Assembly (NCBI GenBank): GCA_963921795.1
Contig: OY997658.1
Span: 25,443,311 to 25,507,310 of the forward strand
DNA: 64,000 nt
Origin: Nannobrachium achirus
Taxonomy: Eukaryota; Chordata; Actinopteri; Myctophiformes; Myctophidae
Direction: 5' to 3'
Below the pieces are notes generated by a model. It saw only the letters and a list, made by a program, of their open reading frames with translations, was not told where the DNA came from and ran no database searches. The first letter of the stretch is position 1, and each line of letters starts with the position of its first letter. Shown piece after piece: positions 35,111 through 47,272 of this stretch. The position numbers and the translations under genes are program-made.

Positions 35111-35492
35111 GAATCATCTTAAAAAACAAGTTAATATTTTTATGATGTCATTGTGGGGATGTGCAATTATAAGCCAATCAAATTAATTGTCTGTTTAGCC
35201 TGACTGTATGACTACTTACTGTACTGGTCAGCTGTTGTTGGGCAGATTACACTGAGACAGTTTCAGACTACATGACCTACACCTACTGTATCATACTATT
35301 ATAATTTCGGGGCTGACAGCGGGCCTTCAATGACCAGCAGAGCTGTGAATGAGGAATAGGAATAGGAACTGACTGACAGCTGATTACAGCTGAGGCGGGT
35401 GAGACTCACGTGTGCTGCATGAAACTAACACTATGCTTCATTTTCCTTTTCTTTTTCTTCCCTCACTTATGACTCGCCGTTATTGCCGCCAG
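35111..35492. other. Pre-exon intron segment
   Basis: No repeat recognised. A C/T-rich tract at 35438-35468 precedes the acceptor at 35491-35492. Confidence 0.6.
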
Positions 35493-35746
35493 CCTCTAGA
35501 CTTTGAGACCAAGAGCAACTTCCTGCTGAGGATCGAGGCCACCAACCGCCACATCGACTCCAACTTCCTGAGCGTGGGGCCCTACAGCGACACCACCACG
35601 GTGCGGGTGACGGTGGAGGACGTCAACGAGCCGCCCGTCTTCTCCTCGCCACTCAGCAACATGGTGGTCTCCGAGGACGCCCGCGTCGGCACGTCCATCG
35701 GCAGGGTCTCGGCCCACGACCCCGACACCTCCAGCAGTGCCATCAG
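35493..35746 (+). CDS. cdh7: Cadherin exon (end of EC3, start of EC4)
   Basis: A 254-bp exon opening with PLDFETKSNFLLRIEA and continuing through SVGPYSDTTTVRVTVEDVNE, PPVFSSPL, VVSEDARVG and AHDPDTSSSAI. LDFE and DVNEPP are EC3 calcium motifs; SED and DPD start EC4. The acceptor AG follows a C/T-rich tract that ends about 25 bases upstream. The donor is AGGTATGA, splitting an arginine codon after AG. A long open frame runs through both splice sites, so an ORF caller overextends this exon; the flanking residues have no cadherin character. The exon is very GC-rich. Confidence 0.96.
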
Positions 35747-36536
35747 GTATGAACTCTTTCTCTGGCAAAGACGGGAAATCTCGTCGTTTTTGACCTATAG
35801 GTCCACACAGATTTTTCACAAGTTAGCGAACAGGCTATTTATTACTTGCCCGACTTTATTACTTCCATCTTTCCAGATAAACTTTATTTTGACGCACTAC
35901 TCCTCCTACAGTTTTGGTGGTACGCACTTGGGCCATTATGTCAAAATCGACCAGCTTCATTGGGACACGTCTAGGTGCAATTTTCTCCATTGACTTGAAT
36001 TTTTCAATCGTCGATAACTATGGATTGCAAGGCTCAAACAAGTCACATTTTTTTCCACGGAGGCACAGAAAGCACACAGGGTCCTTGTCTGTGATCGATC
36101 GAGGGATTGAACAAAAAAATAGAAAAAATATTCTGTGACTACTTCAAAAGGTATAGGTAAACGAAAGATAGCTGGCAGTGGTTAGTAGTTTGGTTAAATA
36201 GTCTTGGCAGTGAATGAGTTGTTAATAACAGCACTTGTTTTTTATCCAATAATATTTCCACCCTCTTCTCCCTTAATTTAGTCTTTACGCCAATTGTTGA
36301 TTCCTCCCCACACCCTTACCAGTGCTGTCACTGCTGTTGTATCCTACTGACTCTCCTGTCAGTGAGGAGCCCTCACCAGGAGGACGTAGAGCCTTCGCCC
36401 TTCGTCCTACTCCTCCCAACAGATGCCGCCTCAGCCTGTAGGAATACGTGCAATGACCAATATCACCCTCCCTGCCCGGCTTCCCTCCCTCGAACACTGG
36501 ACCAATTGCGTTTCGTATAAATAGACCAGGGGTTCC

Positions 36537-37207
36537 CAAACTTTTTTGTCTCAGGGCACCCCATAAATATTTTTGTAATCCGAGGCACCCCTACATTATA
36601 ATTTTCACTCCCACCACTTATATTTATAGCAAATCGCCGTTGTCGGGTGGAAACCTTGTGTGTCCAAAACCGTTCGTTTTGTATTTATCATCTATATATT
36701 CTACATATTCCCTCCCAATGTATATGCATTTTAAGCTCCCATGGATGCCATCGTGAAGATTATGCCTTTTTGCCAGTAGTTCTTTTCCCCTAAGCTTTTA
36801 GTATGTTATTTAGCATACACAATAGTAATTAGCTAATTGCAGCCAACGTGGACACCAGTCACGCCATCTTGAAAATGAAGCCTTTCTGAAAGAAATATTT
36901 TCCTCTATTTTTAGTATGATCTAAAGCATGTCCAGAGGTAGCAGAATCAGTTGACAAAATATTTTTAAAATCGTTTCCATTCGAGATATAGCCATTTTAA
37001 GCCCCCTGCAACCATCTGGGACGCCATCTTGAAAACATTGAGATAATAGCCATTTTGGTTAGAACTGACTGAAAATAACTTTGTACTTCAAGTTTAAAAT
37101 GATACTCAATATCTTTCCAAATATTATCAAATTATCTCACGGCACCCCTGGACTGCCGCCACGGCACCCCAGGCAGGGTGCCCCGTCACCCACTTTGAAA
37201 ACCCCTG
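36537..37207. mobile_element. hAT-type MITE, CAGGGGTTCCCAAAC family
   Basis: 671 bp, ends CAGGGGTTCCCAAAC and TTTGAAAACCCCTG; TSD AAATAGAC/ATATAGAC (one mismatch). Contains the left GTTGTCGGGTGGAAACCTTG arm seen at 44808 and 45822, but no apex palindrome, unlike its relative at 5601-5982. Confidence 0.85.
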
Positions 37208-37494
37208 ATATAGACACCCATCAAAGCCGGACGCACCACGGTAGCTTTGAACCCAAGACCTCTGTGGTGGTGGGCAGCTACTTTACCGCTGTGCTACCCG
37301 AGCGCACCAATGGTACTCTGTTGTGACACAGTGTTTAGCCTTTGTTGCTTCTGTCTTCTTCTGGCACTACAGCCATTCCGTTAGATGCCCCCAACACACA
37401 TCTTGTCCACTTTCGTTCAACAGAGTGTTTGAAAGAATAATTATCCACTTTGTCAGATGTAAGCTGTGTTTGGGAATGTACTGCACAGTCAGCT

Positions 37495-38171
37495 AGGGTT
37501 GCCAACCGCCCCATATTTGCCGGGACGCCCCGTATTCTAGTCGATTGTCCCGGTAGAGAGACAATGCACTTTTTTTTTCTCTCTGCGCGAACCAGGCATC
37601 CTGTGTGTTTGTGTGCTGTAAATGAAGGGCGCTATAGGACCCTGGGGGTGCACGCTCGTGTCAAATGTGTATGTGCGTGCTTGTGTGAGGAGCACATTAC
37701 AGTGTGTGAAAAAATGTGTGCTGCCACTGCTGCGTCGAATAGGAGCAATAGAGAGGAAAATTCCCCAGCCTCCTAAAAAGAAAATACTTTGTTATTGAAA
37801 CAAACATTGGGAAGAAAAACTGTGTCAGCCCGTGAGTGGAGACCTAAGTTTCCTGAAAAACATCAAATATTATTCAAAAAATTATCTGTAGCAGTATTGT
37901 ATGCATCCAATACAAAATTGATTTCAAGTTTGTGTGTCATGGGCTGATTATAGATATTTTGTATGGGCGAAGCATTCCCTTTCCTTGTGATTATGGTATG
38001 ACTATGACTTGTTGCAATCATGTTACAGTAAGTGTAATGCAGAGTAGCCTAATGCAGGCGTAAGACCTGTTGTGTTTGTAATGTATTGTGTGTTGTAGGT
38101 ATAACTGTCTGTGCCAAAATGCAGTGTTCTATTAATTTCAGGGAAATTGAATCTCTGGGAGTTGGCAACCC
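37495..38171. mobile_element. Putative DNA element with GGGTTGCCAAC ends
   Basis: AGGGTTGCCAACCGCCCC at the left and GAGTTGGCAACCCC at the right are complementary over about 11 bp. No TSD could be confirmed, so the borders are tentative. Confidence 0.5.
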
Positions 38172-38264
38172 CACATGTATGCACAGCAAGGGTTCCCAAC
38201 CTTTTCAAGTCTATATTCCATATTGTCGGACATTAATTCCCGCTTCACTTCCCAATGTATGAAT

Positions 38265-38335
38265 GAATGAACCATTGTAAAGCGCTTTGAGCACTTGGAA
38301 AAGCGCTATAAAAATGCAATTCATTATTAAGGTAT
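38265..38335 (+). mobile_element. LINE 3' tail
   Basis: TAAAGCGCTTTGAGCACTTG then AAAAGCGCTATAAAAATGCA, the conserved form of many fish LINE and SINE tails. Confidence 0.6.
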
Positions 38336-38884
38336 TCGTCACTTGTTGTAATTTTCCATAAACATGAGAGACATGAACCATTGGTGATATTGGAAGTGAC
38401 CATTTCGACTACTGGATGATTAAAGGTTCATTCATACAATGGTGAAGTGAGTAGCTCCTCACCTTTTTAGGTGATGGGGTGATAGGGTGATGTCGGAAAG
38501 TAAAATCAGGGAGATCGGGGTCGGGGTTTGCGATGAAGCGCTCTTCACCGTGGCTAATGACATAATGTTGTAGTTTTCTGACTTTGGAAAACTACACCGC
38601 GGTGAACTACTCTTCACCTTCTCCGGAGTATGAAGGAGCCTTAAGGTTTTCATTCCAGGGCACTACAGCACTCCATATGTACGCATTGTAGTGCGTAACT
38701 GTAAATGAAAGAAAAAAAGACGAGCCTTGGATTTGAGTCCTTGAAATGACAACGAGTCCATCATTGCTCATCGTGTCTGGAAGGATGTTAATGCCACACC
38801 CTTTTGCCATTGATGAAATATAATGCAAACTTTGGAAACTTCATTGTGGAACAAAAACTTAAAAATAAAGAAAATGAATTTGAT

Positions 38885-39042
38885 CCATTGAATGTTGGGT
38901 GGTTTGAGTGTCCGCCCTGAGACTGGGAGGTCGGGGTTTGATCCCCAGCTGGGTCATACCAAAGACTAAAATAATAGCTCAGCATCAAGGGTTGGATTGG
39001 GGGGGGGGGGGGGGGGGGGATAAGGGGGGGGGGGGGGGATAA
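38885..39042 (+). mobile_element. tRNA-derived SINE head and poly-G tract
   Basis: CCGCCCTGAGACTGGGAGGT then GGGGTTTGATCCCCAGC (B-box-like) and GCATCAAGGGTTGGATTGGG match a SINE type I remember from other fish. It is followed by two long G runs (about 39000-39038). Confidence 0.65.
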
Positions 39043-39062
39043 GTCCCTGCGACATACTAGCG

Positions 39063-39810
39063 TCATATCCAGGGGGTGTACTCAGCGGCGGCGGACCGTA
39101 CACGCAGACTACGCATGCTGCGTAGGGCCCCGCCGACCAAAAAGGCCCCCCACCGCCCCCTCCTCAGCAGAAAAGAACTACTGCTGCATGGTTTAATCGT
39201 TTTCAAACCGAAATCGCGATCCGAAATCCCGCGATTAGCGAATCGCAATCGTTTTAATTTTTGAAATCCCTTCATAATTGACTAAGGAATGATCAAATCA
39301 AACTGTGGTGACTTTCTTTGCTTCCGAGCATCCACACCGCTGAAAGTGAAAGTGAATTTGGCACAGTGGCCACTGTGCAGGACTCTGCCAGTGCGTGGGA
39401 ACTAGGGGTGCTGCAGGTGTTCCAGCACCCCATGGGGAAGTTTTCATTTTTTTATTTAAATAAGAAAAGAACAAATCAAACATAGCAAAAATATGTTGCC
39501 TGTTGTTGTCGTTTTTTATTTATTAATTTATATATATTTGTATTTATATATATATATTTCCATTATAAAATGGATTAAAAAATTATAAAAAATATTAGGC
39601 CTATTATTTTTCAAACATAGCAAAAATACGTTGCCTGTTGTTGTCGTTTTTTATTTATTCATTTATATATATATATTTTATATATATATATATATATCCA
39701 TTATAAAATGGATTAAAAAATGATAAAAAATATTAGGCCTATTATTTTTTCAGGCCCCATAGCAGAATCACGCTTAGGGCCCCCATGGGCCCAGAAACGG
39801 CTCTGGGTGT
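39063..39810. mobile_element. Degraded element with internal 135-bp tandem duplication
   Basis: Two AT-rich units from CATAGCAAAAATA (39481, 39616) end in ATATTAGGCCTATTATTTTT. GGGCCCC-rich flanks (39122, 39775) resemble ends of the CAGGGGCGTCAC family. Confidence 0.55.
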
Positions 39811-40955
39811 ACTTGTACATCAAGCTGCCTCACGCTACAGATAGGCTTCTGCCCTACGGCTCGGCAAGGCTTACTGTCACCCGTTGAATGACACGTTTAG
39901 CCTGAATGAATGCAGCTTTTAGACTCCCAATAACTGATCCAATCACCTTGGACGTTGGGGAGGAAGTGCTCTGTGTGTATCAGCCGTTTCATTCATTCAA
40001 CCTCTCTACTTTATCTACACTATGTGTGTACCCAGAATGCGTAGGCACTTGAATGAATTGGCCAGCCCCCCCATCCCTCCCCCATGGGCCTATGTGGCAC
40101 AAACAATGCCATATGGTCGGGGAATGCAAAGGAGTGCAAGCATTTGCAAAAAAAAAAAGTGAAATGCCATCTTGAACAACAAGAGAAGGGCATTCTCACA
40201 GGAGAGGGTCAGAGCTCAACTACCAGTGCCGTGGCATTTGTGACACAAAACAATTCGTCCCCGAAAGCCAATCTGTTGCGGGTGTCACTCCCTGAGATCC
40301 CTCGCCCATTATGCATTAATTGAATGGCTATCATATGGTATTCATGCTTCAGTCTGTTGGGATTGTTTGTTAATCTTAATCTTGGAAATCAAATTACTCT
40401 TTTGTTGGACGCAAATTGCCTCTTTTGTGCCGCTGTGAATGTTATCGGTTTCTGCCTTAATATTGTGCTAGATCTGTTCGAAATTAAACATTATTGTGGA
40501 GCTAATGCAACCAGAGTCAAATTACGTTACAATAACACCCTTTGGATGTGAGCTAATTGAAGTTGTAATGTTCCTCGAGAAATACGAGTAGCCACGCGGA
40601 TGGTAAAAGACACAATGCTTGACCCCCCCGGGACTTATTGGGGATCCATTATCCTCAGTTGGAAAAGTTGAAACTGGCCTTTTTTCTGTTTTAGACCAAC
40701 TTTACATTAAATAATTATCATTACTGTAATGTAATGACCATGAAAAGATTCGATTTGCAATGAAAATTATGTTGGGTGGAAGCTGCTCCCCTAAGGGTAG
40801 GGCTGGGCGATATGACTTAGAATCAATATCACCATTATTTCAAACTTGCAATTAAGGCAGCACTATGTAACTCTTGTAATGTTGTCCAGTCTCTGTGTTA
40901 ATACAATATAACTTATACAATTGACATAGTTGTATTTTGTCTCCATGTTGGTCAA
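39811..40955. other. Mostly unique intronic sequence; possible conserved non-coding block
   Basis: Repeat-poor. 40270-40600 is AT-rich with several ATTA/TAAT motifs (TTATGCATTAATTGAATGG, TGAGCTAATTGAAG) and no repeat relatives here. 40798 starts a TAGGGCTGGGCGATATGA element end. Regulatory function is only a guess. Confidence 0.3.
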
Positions 40956-41010
40956 GATTCAATGTATCCCCTGAGCAAGCAGGCAGGCTCTATTAGCTCA
41001 ATGGTAAAAG
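40956..41010. repeat. Dispersed repeat, inverted counterpart of 13592-13652
   Basis: Shares CCCCTGAGCAAGCAGGCAGG and CTCTATTAGCTCAA with the earlier segment on the opposite strand. Confidence 0.75.
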
Positions 41011-41100
41011 TGTCAGCACTTGGCGCAGGAAACCAGGTTCATAACCGGGATTGAAGAGGAAAGTAACTTATTGCAGCTTTAATGAAAAAAAAAATAGAAA

Positions 41101-41168
41101 AAAAAATAGCAGTTCTACAAGCTCACAACTTGTCGGGATGTGTTGTGTTCCTGTAGATCGGCTTTTTC
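41101..41168. repeat. Apex palindrome copy
   Basis: Left arm AGCAGTTCTACAAGCTCAC, right arm CTGTAGATCGGCTTTTTCC; plus orientation. Confidence 0.78.
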
Positions 41169-41374
41169 CCCACTATTTTTGCACAACACCATTGTTAAAG
41201 ATTGATTTCTTTTATGTTTTATTTTTTTATTTTGTCAGGGACAAAGCACATTAATCAACATGTCAGTTTTCACATCAATGTAAATGAGCCAGATTTAGCC
41301 ATGAGCAAATTTTCATCTGTAGTCCCTGGCAGGCTGTACAAAAGTGAAGGTATGGCTATCCATACAAAACATAC

Positions 41375-41440
41375 AAAACATACAGTACAGTACAGTACAG
41401 TACAGTACAGTACAGTACAAAACAGTACAAAACAGTACAG
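41375..41440. repeat. CAGTA pentamer array
   Basis: About ten units, degenerating to CAAAACAGTA. Confidence 0.9.
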
Positions 41441-41801
41441 TAAAACATTAAGGGGACATAATTATAGCAAGTTGAGTGACTCCAGTGACAGATGGAGCAG
41501 ATAGTTACCCATGAATGTAGGTTTGACTTGCTTTAAGCCACCTCTTACAGTTGAAGCCGATAACAGTAAAATAGTAGTAAATAGTAATAGTAAAAGGCTT
41601 GACTCATTCACTGCCAATAATATTTAACCAAATTAGCCCTCTATGCCAGATATTTTTCGATTTTACCTTTTCAAGTCTATATAAATATTTTTTTTAAGTA
41701 AGTCCCAGCCCGATCTCGAACACGGACACGCAATTTTTATTATTGCTTGTTTATTGAACAGCACTTTGAAACAGTTGTTTTGAAAAGCGCTCTATAAATA
41801 C

Positions 41802-42339
41802 TAGTGCTGTTCACCGATTAAATATTTTAATCCCGATTAATCGCATGATTTAGCTAGTTAATCGTGTGATTAATCGCAAATAAGTCATCAGCTTTTATCA
41901 GTTCACAATGTAACTTAGAGTTATATCTTTCAAGTCTTTCGTGGCCCTATTAACTTGGGAGTGGAAAAATATGCTGGCTTTATGCTAAAGTATGTTAATC
42001 TTTTATTCTAAATCAATTAAAAAACCCAAATAAATCATAATGGTATTGCATTAAACAGACTGCAGCTGATGGGTATAAGGATCTGCTAAATTTACTTAAT
42101 ACCCTGAATACTGTATGTTGGTTTATTTACTGTTGAGTGATAAAACAATATTGCACATTAAGCTTATCATCTGGAGACCACCCCAAATAATTGTTGAGAT
42201 AATAATGTTGAGAAACAGTGTCCTAAACTACGGGTAGGCCAAATGGCTATAATATATAAATATGCGATTAAAATAATTTATCGCGATTAACATAACGGTG
42301 AGTTAATTGCGATTAATTTAGTTAACTCGCACAGCCCTA
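41802..42339. mobile_element. hAT-type element, TAGTGCTGT family
   Basis: 538 bp, ends TAGTGCTGT and ACAGCCCTA, perfect TSD ATAAATAC (41794-41801, 42340-42347). Subterminal CGATTAATCGC motifs as at 8625-9984. It interrupts a GAAAAGCGCTCTATAAATAC LINE-tail motif and ends 44 bp before a cadherin exon. Confidence 0.92.
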
Positions 42340-42383
42340 ATAAATACATTTACCTTACCTTACCTTACCTCTGCATCATCCAG

Positions 42384-42520
42384 GTACTCCATAGACAGGA
42401 ACACGGACCTGGAGCGCTTCTTCAACGTGGACGCCCTGAGCGGAGTCATCAGCACGGCCAAGCCTCTGGACAGGGAGGTCAACTCTGTCCACAACCTCAC
42501 CATCCTCGCCATTGAGAGCC
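42384..42520 (+). CDS. cdh7: Cadherin exon (middle of EC4)
   Basis: A 137-bp exon, acceptor CATCATCCAG and a strong donor GTAAGT. With the split arginine it reads RYSIDRNTDLERFF, NVDALSGVISTAKPLDRE and VNSVHNLTILAIES. LDRE is the EC4 calcium motif and NLT a sequon at a position commonly glycosylated in cadherins. The last C pairs with AG of the next exon to give Q. A hAT-type element ends 44 bp upstream of the exon, leaving a short CCTTA-repeated acceptor region. Confidence 0.96.
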
Positions 42521-44460
42521 GTAAGTATATTTCATTCGATTTATTTGAGACGCAATAAAAACCTCAGGGTTTACAGCAGTACGAGGATAAACGCAATAAA
42601 GACAGTTATTTCCATTGCGGTTCCTTTCACAAATGACAGTTAATAAGTTAAAAGCACATTGCAATACAAAATAAATGACAGTAAGATATATAAAAAAAAA
42701 AAACAAGTGCTCCACTATCTTTCCCAAGACAAATGACCTTCTAGACTCTAGAGGGACGTCTCTGTCGGGTGGAAACCTCATATATCCCAAAGCTGTTACA
42801 TTTCAGGATTCAAATTCCAAAATAGCAAAAGTAGCAGTCACGGTTATGCTTGTGGATCTGCTACTTGTTATACTTGTGTGTGACGCTGATCAAGTAAGCT
42901 TCAGTGCCAATGACGTCTCTTGACGTCTTTTTTTCAAAAGCCCTGGGTGCCAATGACGTCTTTGACGTCTTTTGTGTTTTTTGTATAGATTTCTTTTTTT
43001 TTTTTTTTTTAAGATGTCAAAATGACCTGAGATCAGAGAGATGGTTTTCTCTGTTTGTGTGTTGGCTCCCTCGTTTAGCTGATTGAGAAAATGTGTGTCC
43101 ATTCTAGTGGATGGACACTTTTTTTCATTCAAACAGCTCTATCTCTGGAACCATTTGTCTGATTGACAAAAAAATATATATAAAAAAAAACATTTTTTTT
43201 CATTGCATAGTAAAGAAAAACATACAAAATCGTGGCACATCTACCTTGGAGCCATTTTGGCACTTGGCATTGGGTGAGTTTTACACAAGAATGGTGCACA
43301 CAATCCAGCAATTTACTGGAGATTTTTTTGCACCACACTTTTAACAGCAGACATACAAGCTCACGTCGCGTCGCAGATGCAGCCGCTGTGAGCTTGTAGA
43401 TCACACTTGGCTGCGGCGCCGGAAGCTCCGTGCAACTTCTGCGCAATGCACGATGGGATGTTGGAAAGTTGTGGATAAAACACTGTTGTTTTGTTTTAAT
43501 AGTCATGCACATATTCTTCCAATGCATGCTAGGCCTTGTTGAGAGATTTGGAATAGATTTTGAAGCTCTTGAGTCCAATACTGAATTAATATTTAATGTG
43601 TAAAATCCATGATATTTACATTGAAGTCAATGAGACACTAGTAAAACTGTCAGAGGTGGCGGGGGAGAGGTGCGGGGATTATGGATGCTCAGCCACGACG
43701 GAACAACATGACTGTCCTGTACCACCGATGCATACTGTATGTTTTACATAGTTTTACATTTATCATTTTATTTTGTTTGTCTGCTCAATGTTGCACAAAA
43801 GATCACCCTGGTCTGGGTCAGGAACAACCTTTTGTTACCTTTTCAAGGTCCACCTGTCAAGATGGCCTGGGCCCACTCACCCAAATACTGTACCACTTAT
43901 AGAGTAAATAAAAGGGCTTTATTCTGCTTTTCAAAAGGCTTTTGTATACACACTAAATCATTTTTTTCCCTGTCAAAGTTTGTCCATATAGATTCAATTA
44001 GGGCTGTTTTATTTTATTCTTTTTCAATGCATTGGAAAGTGGGCCCACGGTTTGCTGATCAGCGCTGTCCAAATCGCTGTGACAGGCCTGCAAATCACCT
44101 TTATGAACTTGTCACTAATAATACTTATTGACAGTTTTTTGAGCTTGTTAAAAGCAACCTTCGATTACACCATCGCAAATTCAAAATGCGTGGACCCGTA
44201 GCGAGTACACTCTCAGAGTTACAGACCTACAAGGATCTGTTTGGTTCCTAACTATCAATAATTTAGCTTGGGGACACCCTGGAAACCCCCGAAAGACCAC
44301 TGTTTCAGAACCTTCGAGAGTGGGCGAGTACGGGCGACCTCACTTTAGACTCAAGAACACACAAATCAGAATGATCCATCTGGTGGCATCGATTGCAAAG
44401 GAGGAGGAAGTTGTCGGTCAGTAAAGCCTCGCGAGTCGCCTCTTTCCTGTCTGCCCCAAG
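42521..44460. other. Intron after the EC4 exon, proximal part
   Basis: Contains a TGTCGGGTGGAAACCTCATA arm fragment (42767), two CAATGACGTC motifs (42908, 42952), poly-T and poly-A tracts, and a degenerate apex palindrome (43345-43402, ACATACAAGCTCACGTCGCG). No coding signal. Confidence 0.5.
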
Positions 44461-44471
44461 ATGAGTCACCG

Positions 44472-44474
<3 letters not shown>

Positions 44475-44547
<73 letters not shown>
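44475..44547. repeat. (CA)n microsatellite
   Basis: About 36 CA units; the minus-strand open frame through it is an artefact. Confidence 0.97.
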
Positions 44548-44548
<1 letters not shown>

Positions 44549-44807
44549 ACGCCTCTACAGCACCGTGCGCCCCCGTGGGGCCCATATCCCACCCCCCAAC
44601 CATCCTTGCAACATGGAGTCATCAGGGTCACGGTGAGATAGGGCTGTCGGGTAATGTTAATTCACATGCTGGGGGGGAGGTAGGGACGGCCGCGCTGACC
44701 TCCGGGTCCTCCCTGAGCTAGCGGCGTGCGTGCGTACGCCTCGCACAGAGGGGACGAGTTGCTGACTAAGGGGGCTGGGGCGACTCTCACCCACATGTGA
44801 ACTATAA

Positions 44808-45045
44808 CGTCGTTGTCGGGTGGAAACCTTGTATCTCCAAGTTTCAAATTTGTATGTTCTTTCGCAGAGTAAAGCCCTGCTTCATCATACAAGGCCGTCG
44901 CACAAAAGTAGTGAAAACAGCAGATCTACAAGCACACTTTTGTGCTTGTAGATCGGCTGTTTTCACTAGCTTTTATCATTTTTAAAATGAAAAATGCAAA
45001 ACGAACGGTTTTGGACATACAAGGTTTTCACCCAACAACGACGAT
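44808..45045. mobile_element. GTCGTTGTCGGGTGGAAACC palindromic element
   Basis: Ends GTCGTTGTCGGG and CCCAACAACGACGAT. The left arm (CTTGTATCTCCAAG, AGCCCTGCTTCATCATACAA) differs from the right arm (AACGGTTTTGGACATACAAG). Both arms recur, swapped, at 45822-46068, showing the same element in opposite orientation. Apex palindrome at 44909-44968. Confidence 0.85.
44909..44968. repeat. Apex palindrome copy, short centre
   Basis: TAGTGAAAACAGCAGATCTA, arms meeting at CACACTTTTGTG; plus orientation. Confidence 0.88.
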
Positions 45046-45687
45046 ATGCTAATTTGACGCGGGGAGAGGAGAGAGGCCCACACACGTGCCCTTTGTCTGT
45101 CGGTTCGTCTCTCAAACAAGAGCCAAGGTCGCGATGGGGGGGGGGGGGGGGGGCTGTTCCTTGTTCCTCCCCTCTCTCTCTCTGTCTCTTTCCTCCCCCT
45201 CGTGCTGTCACCACACACGGCAGGGGGGGGGCAGCGGTTGCCGCCGTCATCGACGTGAAGACGAGACGTGTGACGAGCGCTTTAAGACAGCCGTATCGGT
45301 GCGAGTATAAAAAGAACAACAGCAACAAAGCGAGATGCCGGCAGTTACTTTATAGCCGTCACAAAGTCACAGATAAAAACATGTTCAAAAAGAACCATAT
45401 CAATGTTTTTTCTTTTCACCTTGTTATCTCTTTTAACCTAAAAGAAATGATGTTTCTATTTACATGTTTTGAAAGGACTGTGCTCTCTCGCTAGAAATAG
45501 CAACAAAGGGGAGTATAGATAATAATAAAGTGAGAATAACGTGTGAAATGTCACAGCAGTCCCTTTGCACGAGATACTCGCCTTCTGACACGATACTTGA
45601 GTTCTTTGTTCTGGTGCTAAAAACGTCCTTTGAGTTCCACAAACTGGCAACGGCCCCCCACTGCTCTGAATATGCATGCCTTATGAC

Positions 45688-46221
45688 CAGGGACGTGCTG
45701 AGCCCCTGATTCAGCCCGGGAAAAAGAATTGGAGAGGCCCTCATTGCAACTCCAAGATTTGCCATTTCAGATCATGACAAGTGACAAGCCAGTGGGCCAA
45801 TTACATGAGTTATATTTTGTTGTTGTCGGGTGGAAACCTTGTACGTCCAAAACCGTTTGTTTTGTATTTATCATTTTAAAAATGATTTAAACTTGTGAAA
45901 ACAGCCGATCTACAAGCACACAACGCCTCGCACCGCGAGGCGTTGTGTGCTTGTAGATCTGCTGTTTTCACTACTTCTGTGCGACGGCCTTGTATGATGA
46001 AGCAGGGCTTTGCTTTGTGAAAAAAAAATTAATTTGAAACTTGGAGATACAAGGTTTCTGCCCGACAGTGACGATTTACTTTGTTGGCAGCCCATCCCCC
46101 AAAATGGAACGAGGGCCGACATTTTTTTTTTCTTTTTTCCTAATGGCCGGACTGGACCGGCCGGGAATGAACCGGCCGTTCGGGAGTTGTCCCGCTTTTC
46201 CCAATGACCAGCACGTCCCTG
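45688..46221. mobile_element. DNA element (CAGGGACGTGCTG) between 33-bp direct repeats
   Basis: Ends CAGGGACGTGCTG and CAGCACGTCCCTG. A perfect 33-bp direct repeat abuts both ends (45655-45687 and 46222-46254, ending CATGCCTTATGAC). It contains an inverted copy of the GTTGTCGGGTGGAAACC element (45822-46068) with an apex palindrome. Confidence 0.88.
45895..45971. repeat. Apex palindrome copy, best hairpin
   Basis: The two arms of about 36 nt are complementary with one mismatch (AGCCGATCT against AGATCTGCT); centre CGCACCGCG. Minus orientation. Confidence 0.92.
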
Positions 46222-46265
46222 CCCCCACTGCTCTGAATATGCATGCCTTATGACAGTATTTATAG

Positions 46266-46672
46266 CATGGGATCCTCAACAGGGGGTCCGGGACCCCTAG
46301 GGGTCTTATAGGGGTCCGCCAAATCTTTGTGTGATGGGGAACATTAGCCGAAAAAATGGTCGATCTACAAGCTCACAACGCCTCGTGCTGCAAGGATTTG
46401 TGAGCTTGCAGCTCGGCTATTTTCAGAGAGTTGGTATAGAGGAAAAAGAGCAGACCATGTACATAGCCAACAGTCAACAGTTGACTAAGTATTGAGGTTT
46501 TAAAAGGTACCATTTCTGAAAAGACACATCAACATGAATCCAACATATGAATTGAAAAGATAATGTGTAAACAAACAAACAGACAAACAAAACATTAATT
46601 GACACAACACTGATGATAGCGCTGTCAAACACGTTTATGAAGCCATCAATGAAAAAGTTTAATCTGCAACAC
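46266..46672. mobile_element. CAGGGGTCTTCAAC-type element, left half
   Basis: From CCTCAACAGGGGGTCCGGGA with an apex palindrome at 46351-46424 and right flank TTGGTATAGAGG, AAAAGAGCAGACC as at 19160. The 3' end (TTTAATCTGCAACACAAT) is also seen at 2210. Confidence 0.7.
46351..46424. repeat. Apex palindrome copy, mutated
   Basis: GGTCGATCTACAAGCTCAC and GAGCTTGCAGCTCGGCTATT; several arm mismatches. Confidence 0.75.
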
Positions 46673-46674
46673 AA

Positions 46675-46914
46675 TATATATGGGTATTCCCCAGAATCCC
46701 TTTTATGCCCATATATGAAGATCCCCGATGTCATCGATATATATCACTGGCCAGATGGCCAAGACATGGCCCATATCTGTGTGGCTGGTTCAGATAGGGT
46801 TCTCCATGGATGGGCATAACATATATTGTATGTTGTGATGTCATCAATATGAAGCCCAGGACTTCATATGGGAATGCCCATATGGAGGAAGACAGCCCAT
46901 ATCTGTCCGGCTGG

Positions 46915-46915
<1 letters not shown>
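46675..46915. repeat. CCATATATGAAGAT-type repeat, copy 2
   Basis: Alternating direct and inverted copies of ATGCCCATAT / ATATGGGCAT, GATGTCATC and GTCCGGCTGGTTCAG. A GA microsatellite follows (46919-46966). Confidence 0.6.
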
Positions 46916-46968
<53 letters not shown>

Positions 46969-47272
46969 CGGAGGGAGGTTTGTGTGCATTTGAGCCGCAT
47001 GCAGTCACTTGCGCGTCACGCGCCTCATCGAGACCCAGCGCCAATGACAACAATTCCGAGGCCCTGAGGCGCTACGCGTCCTTTTTATCACCGTCAAATC
47101 AGCCTACCCCCCCCCCCCCAGAATGTCACCTCGCGACACGTCATCTGTAGTCAGCATGGCGTCAACCGCCACCCTAAATCACCGTCCTACCGCTCAAGCT
47201 GCAGGCATTAAGCCGGCGGTGCGTGGCAGACAGGCAGACGGGGGAGTGTTGCCGTGTCTGCGTATTATAAGC

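Noticed and set aside
35412..35993. A single 193-codon protein
   Set aside because: Only 35493-35746 is cadherin; the ends read through splice sites into intron.
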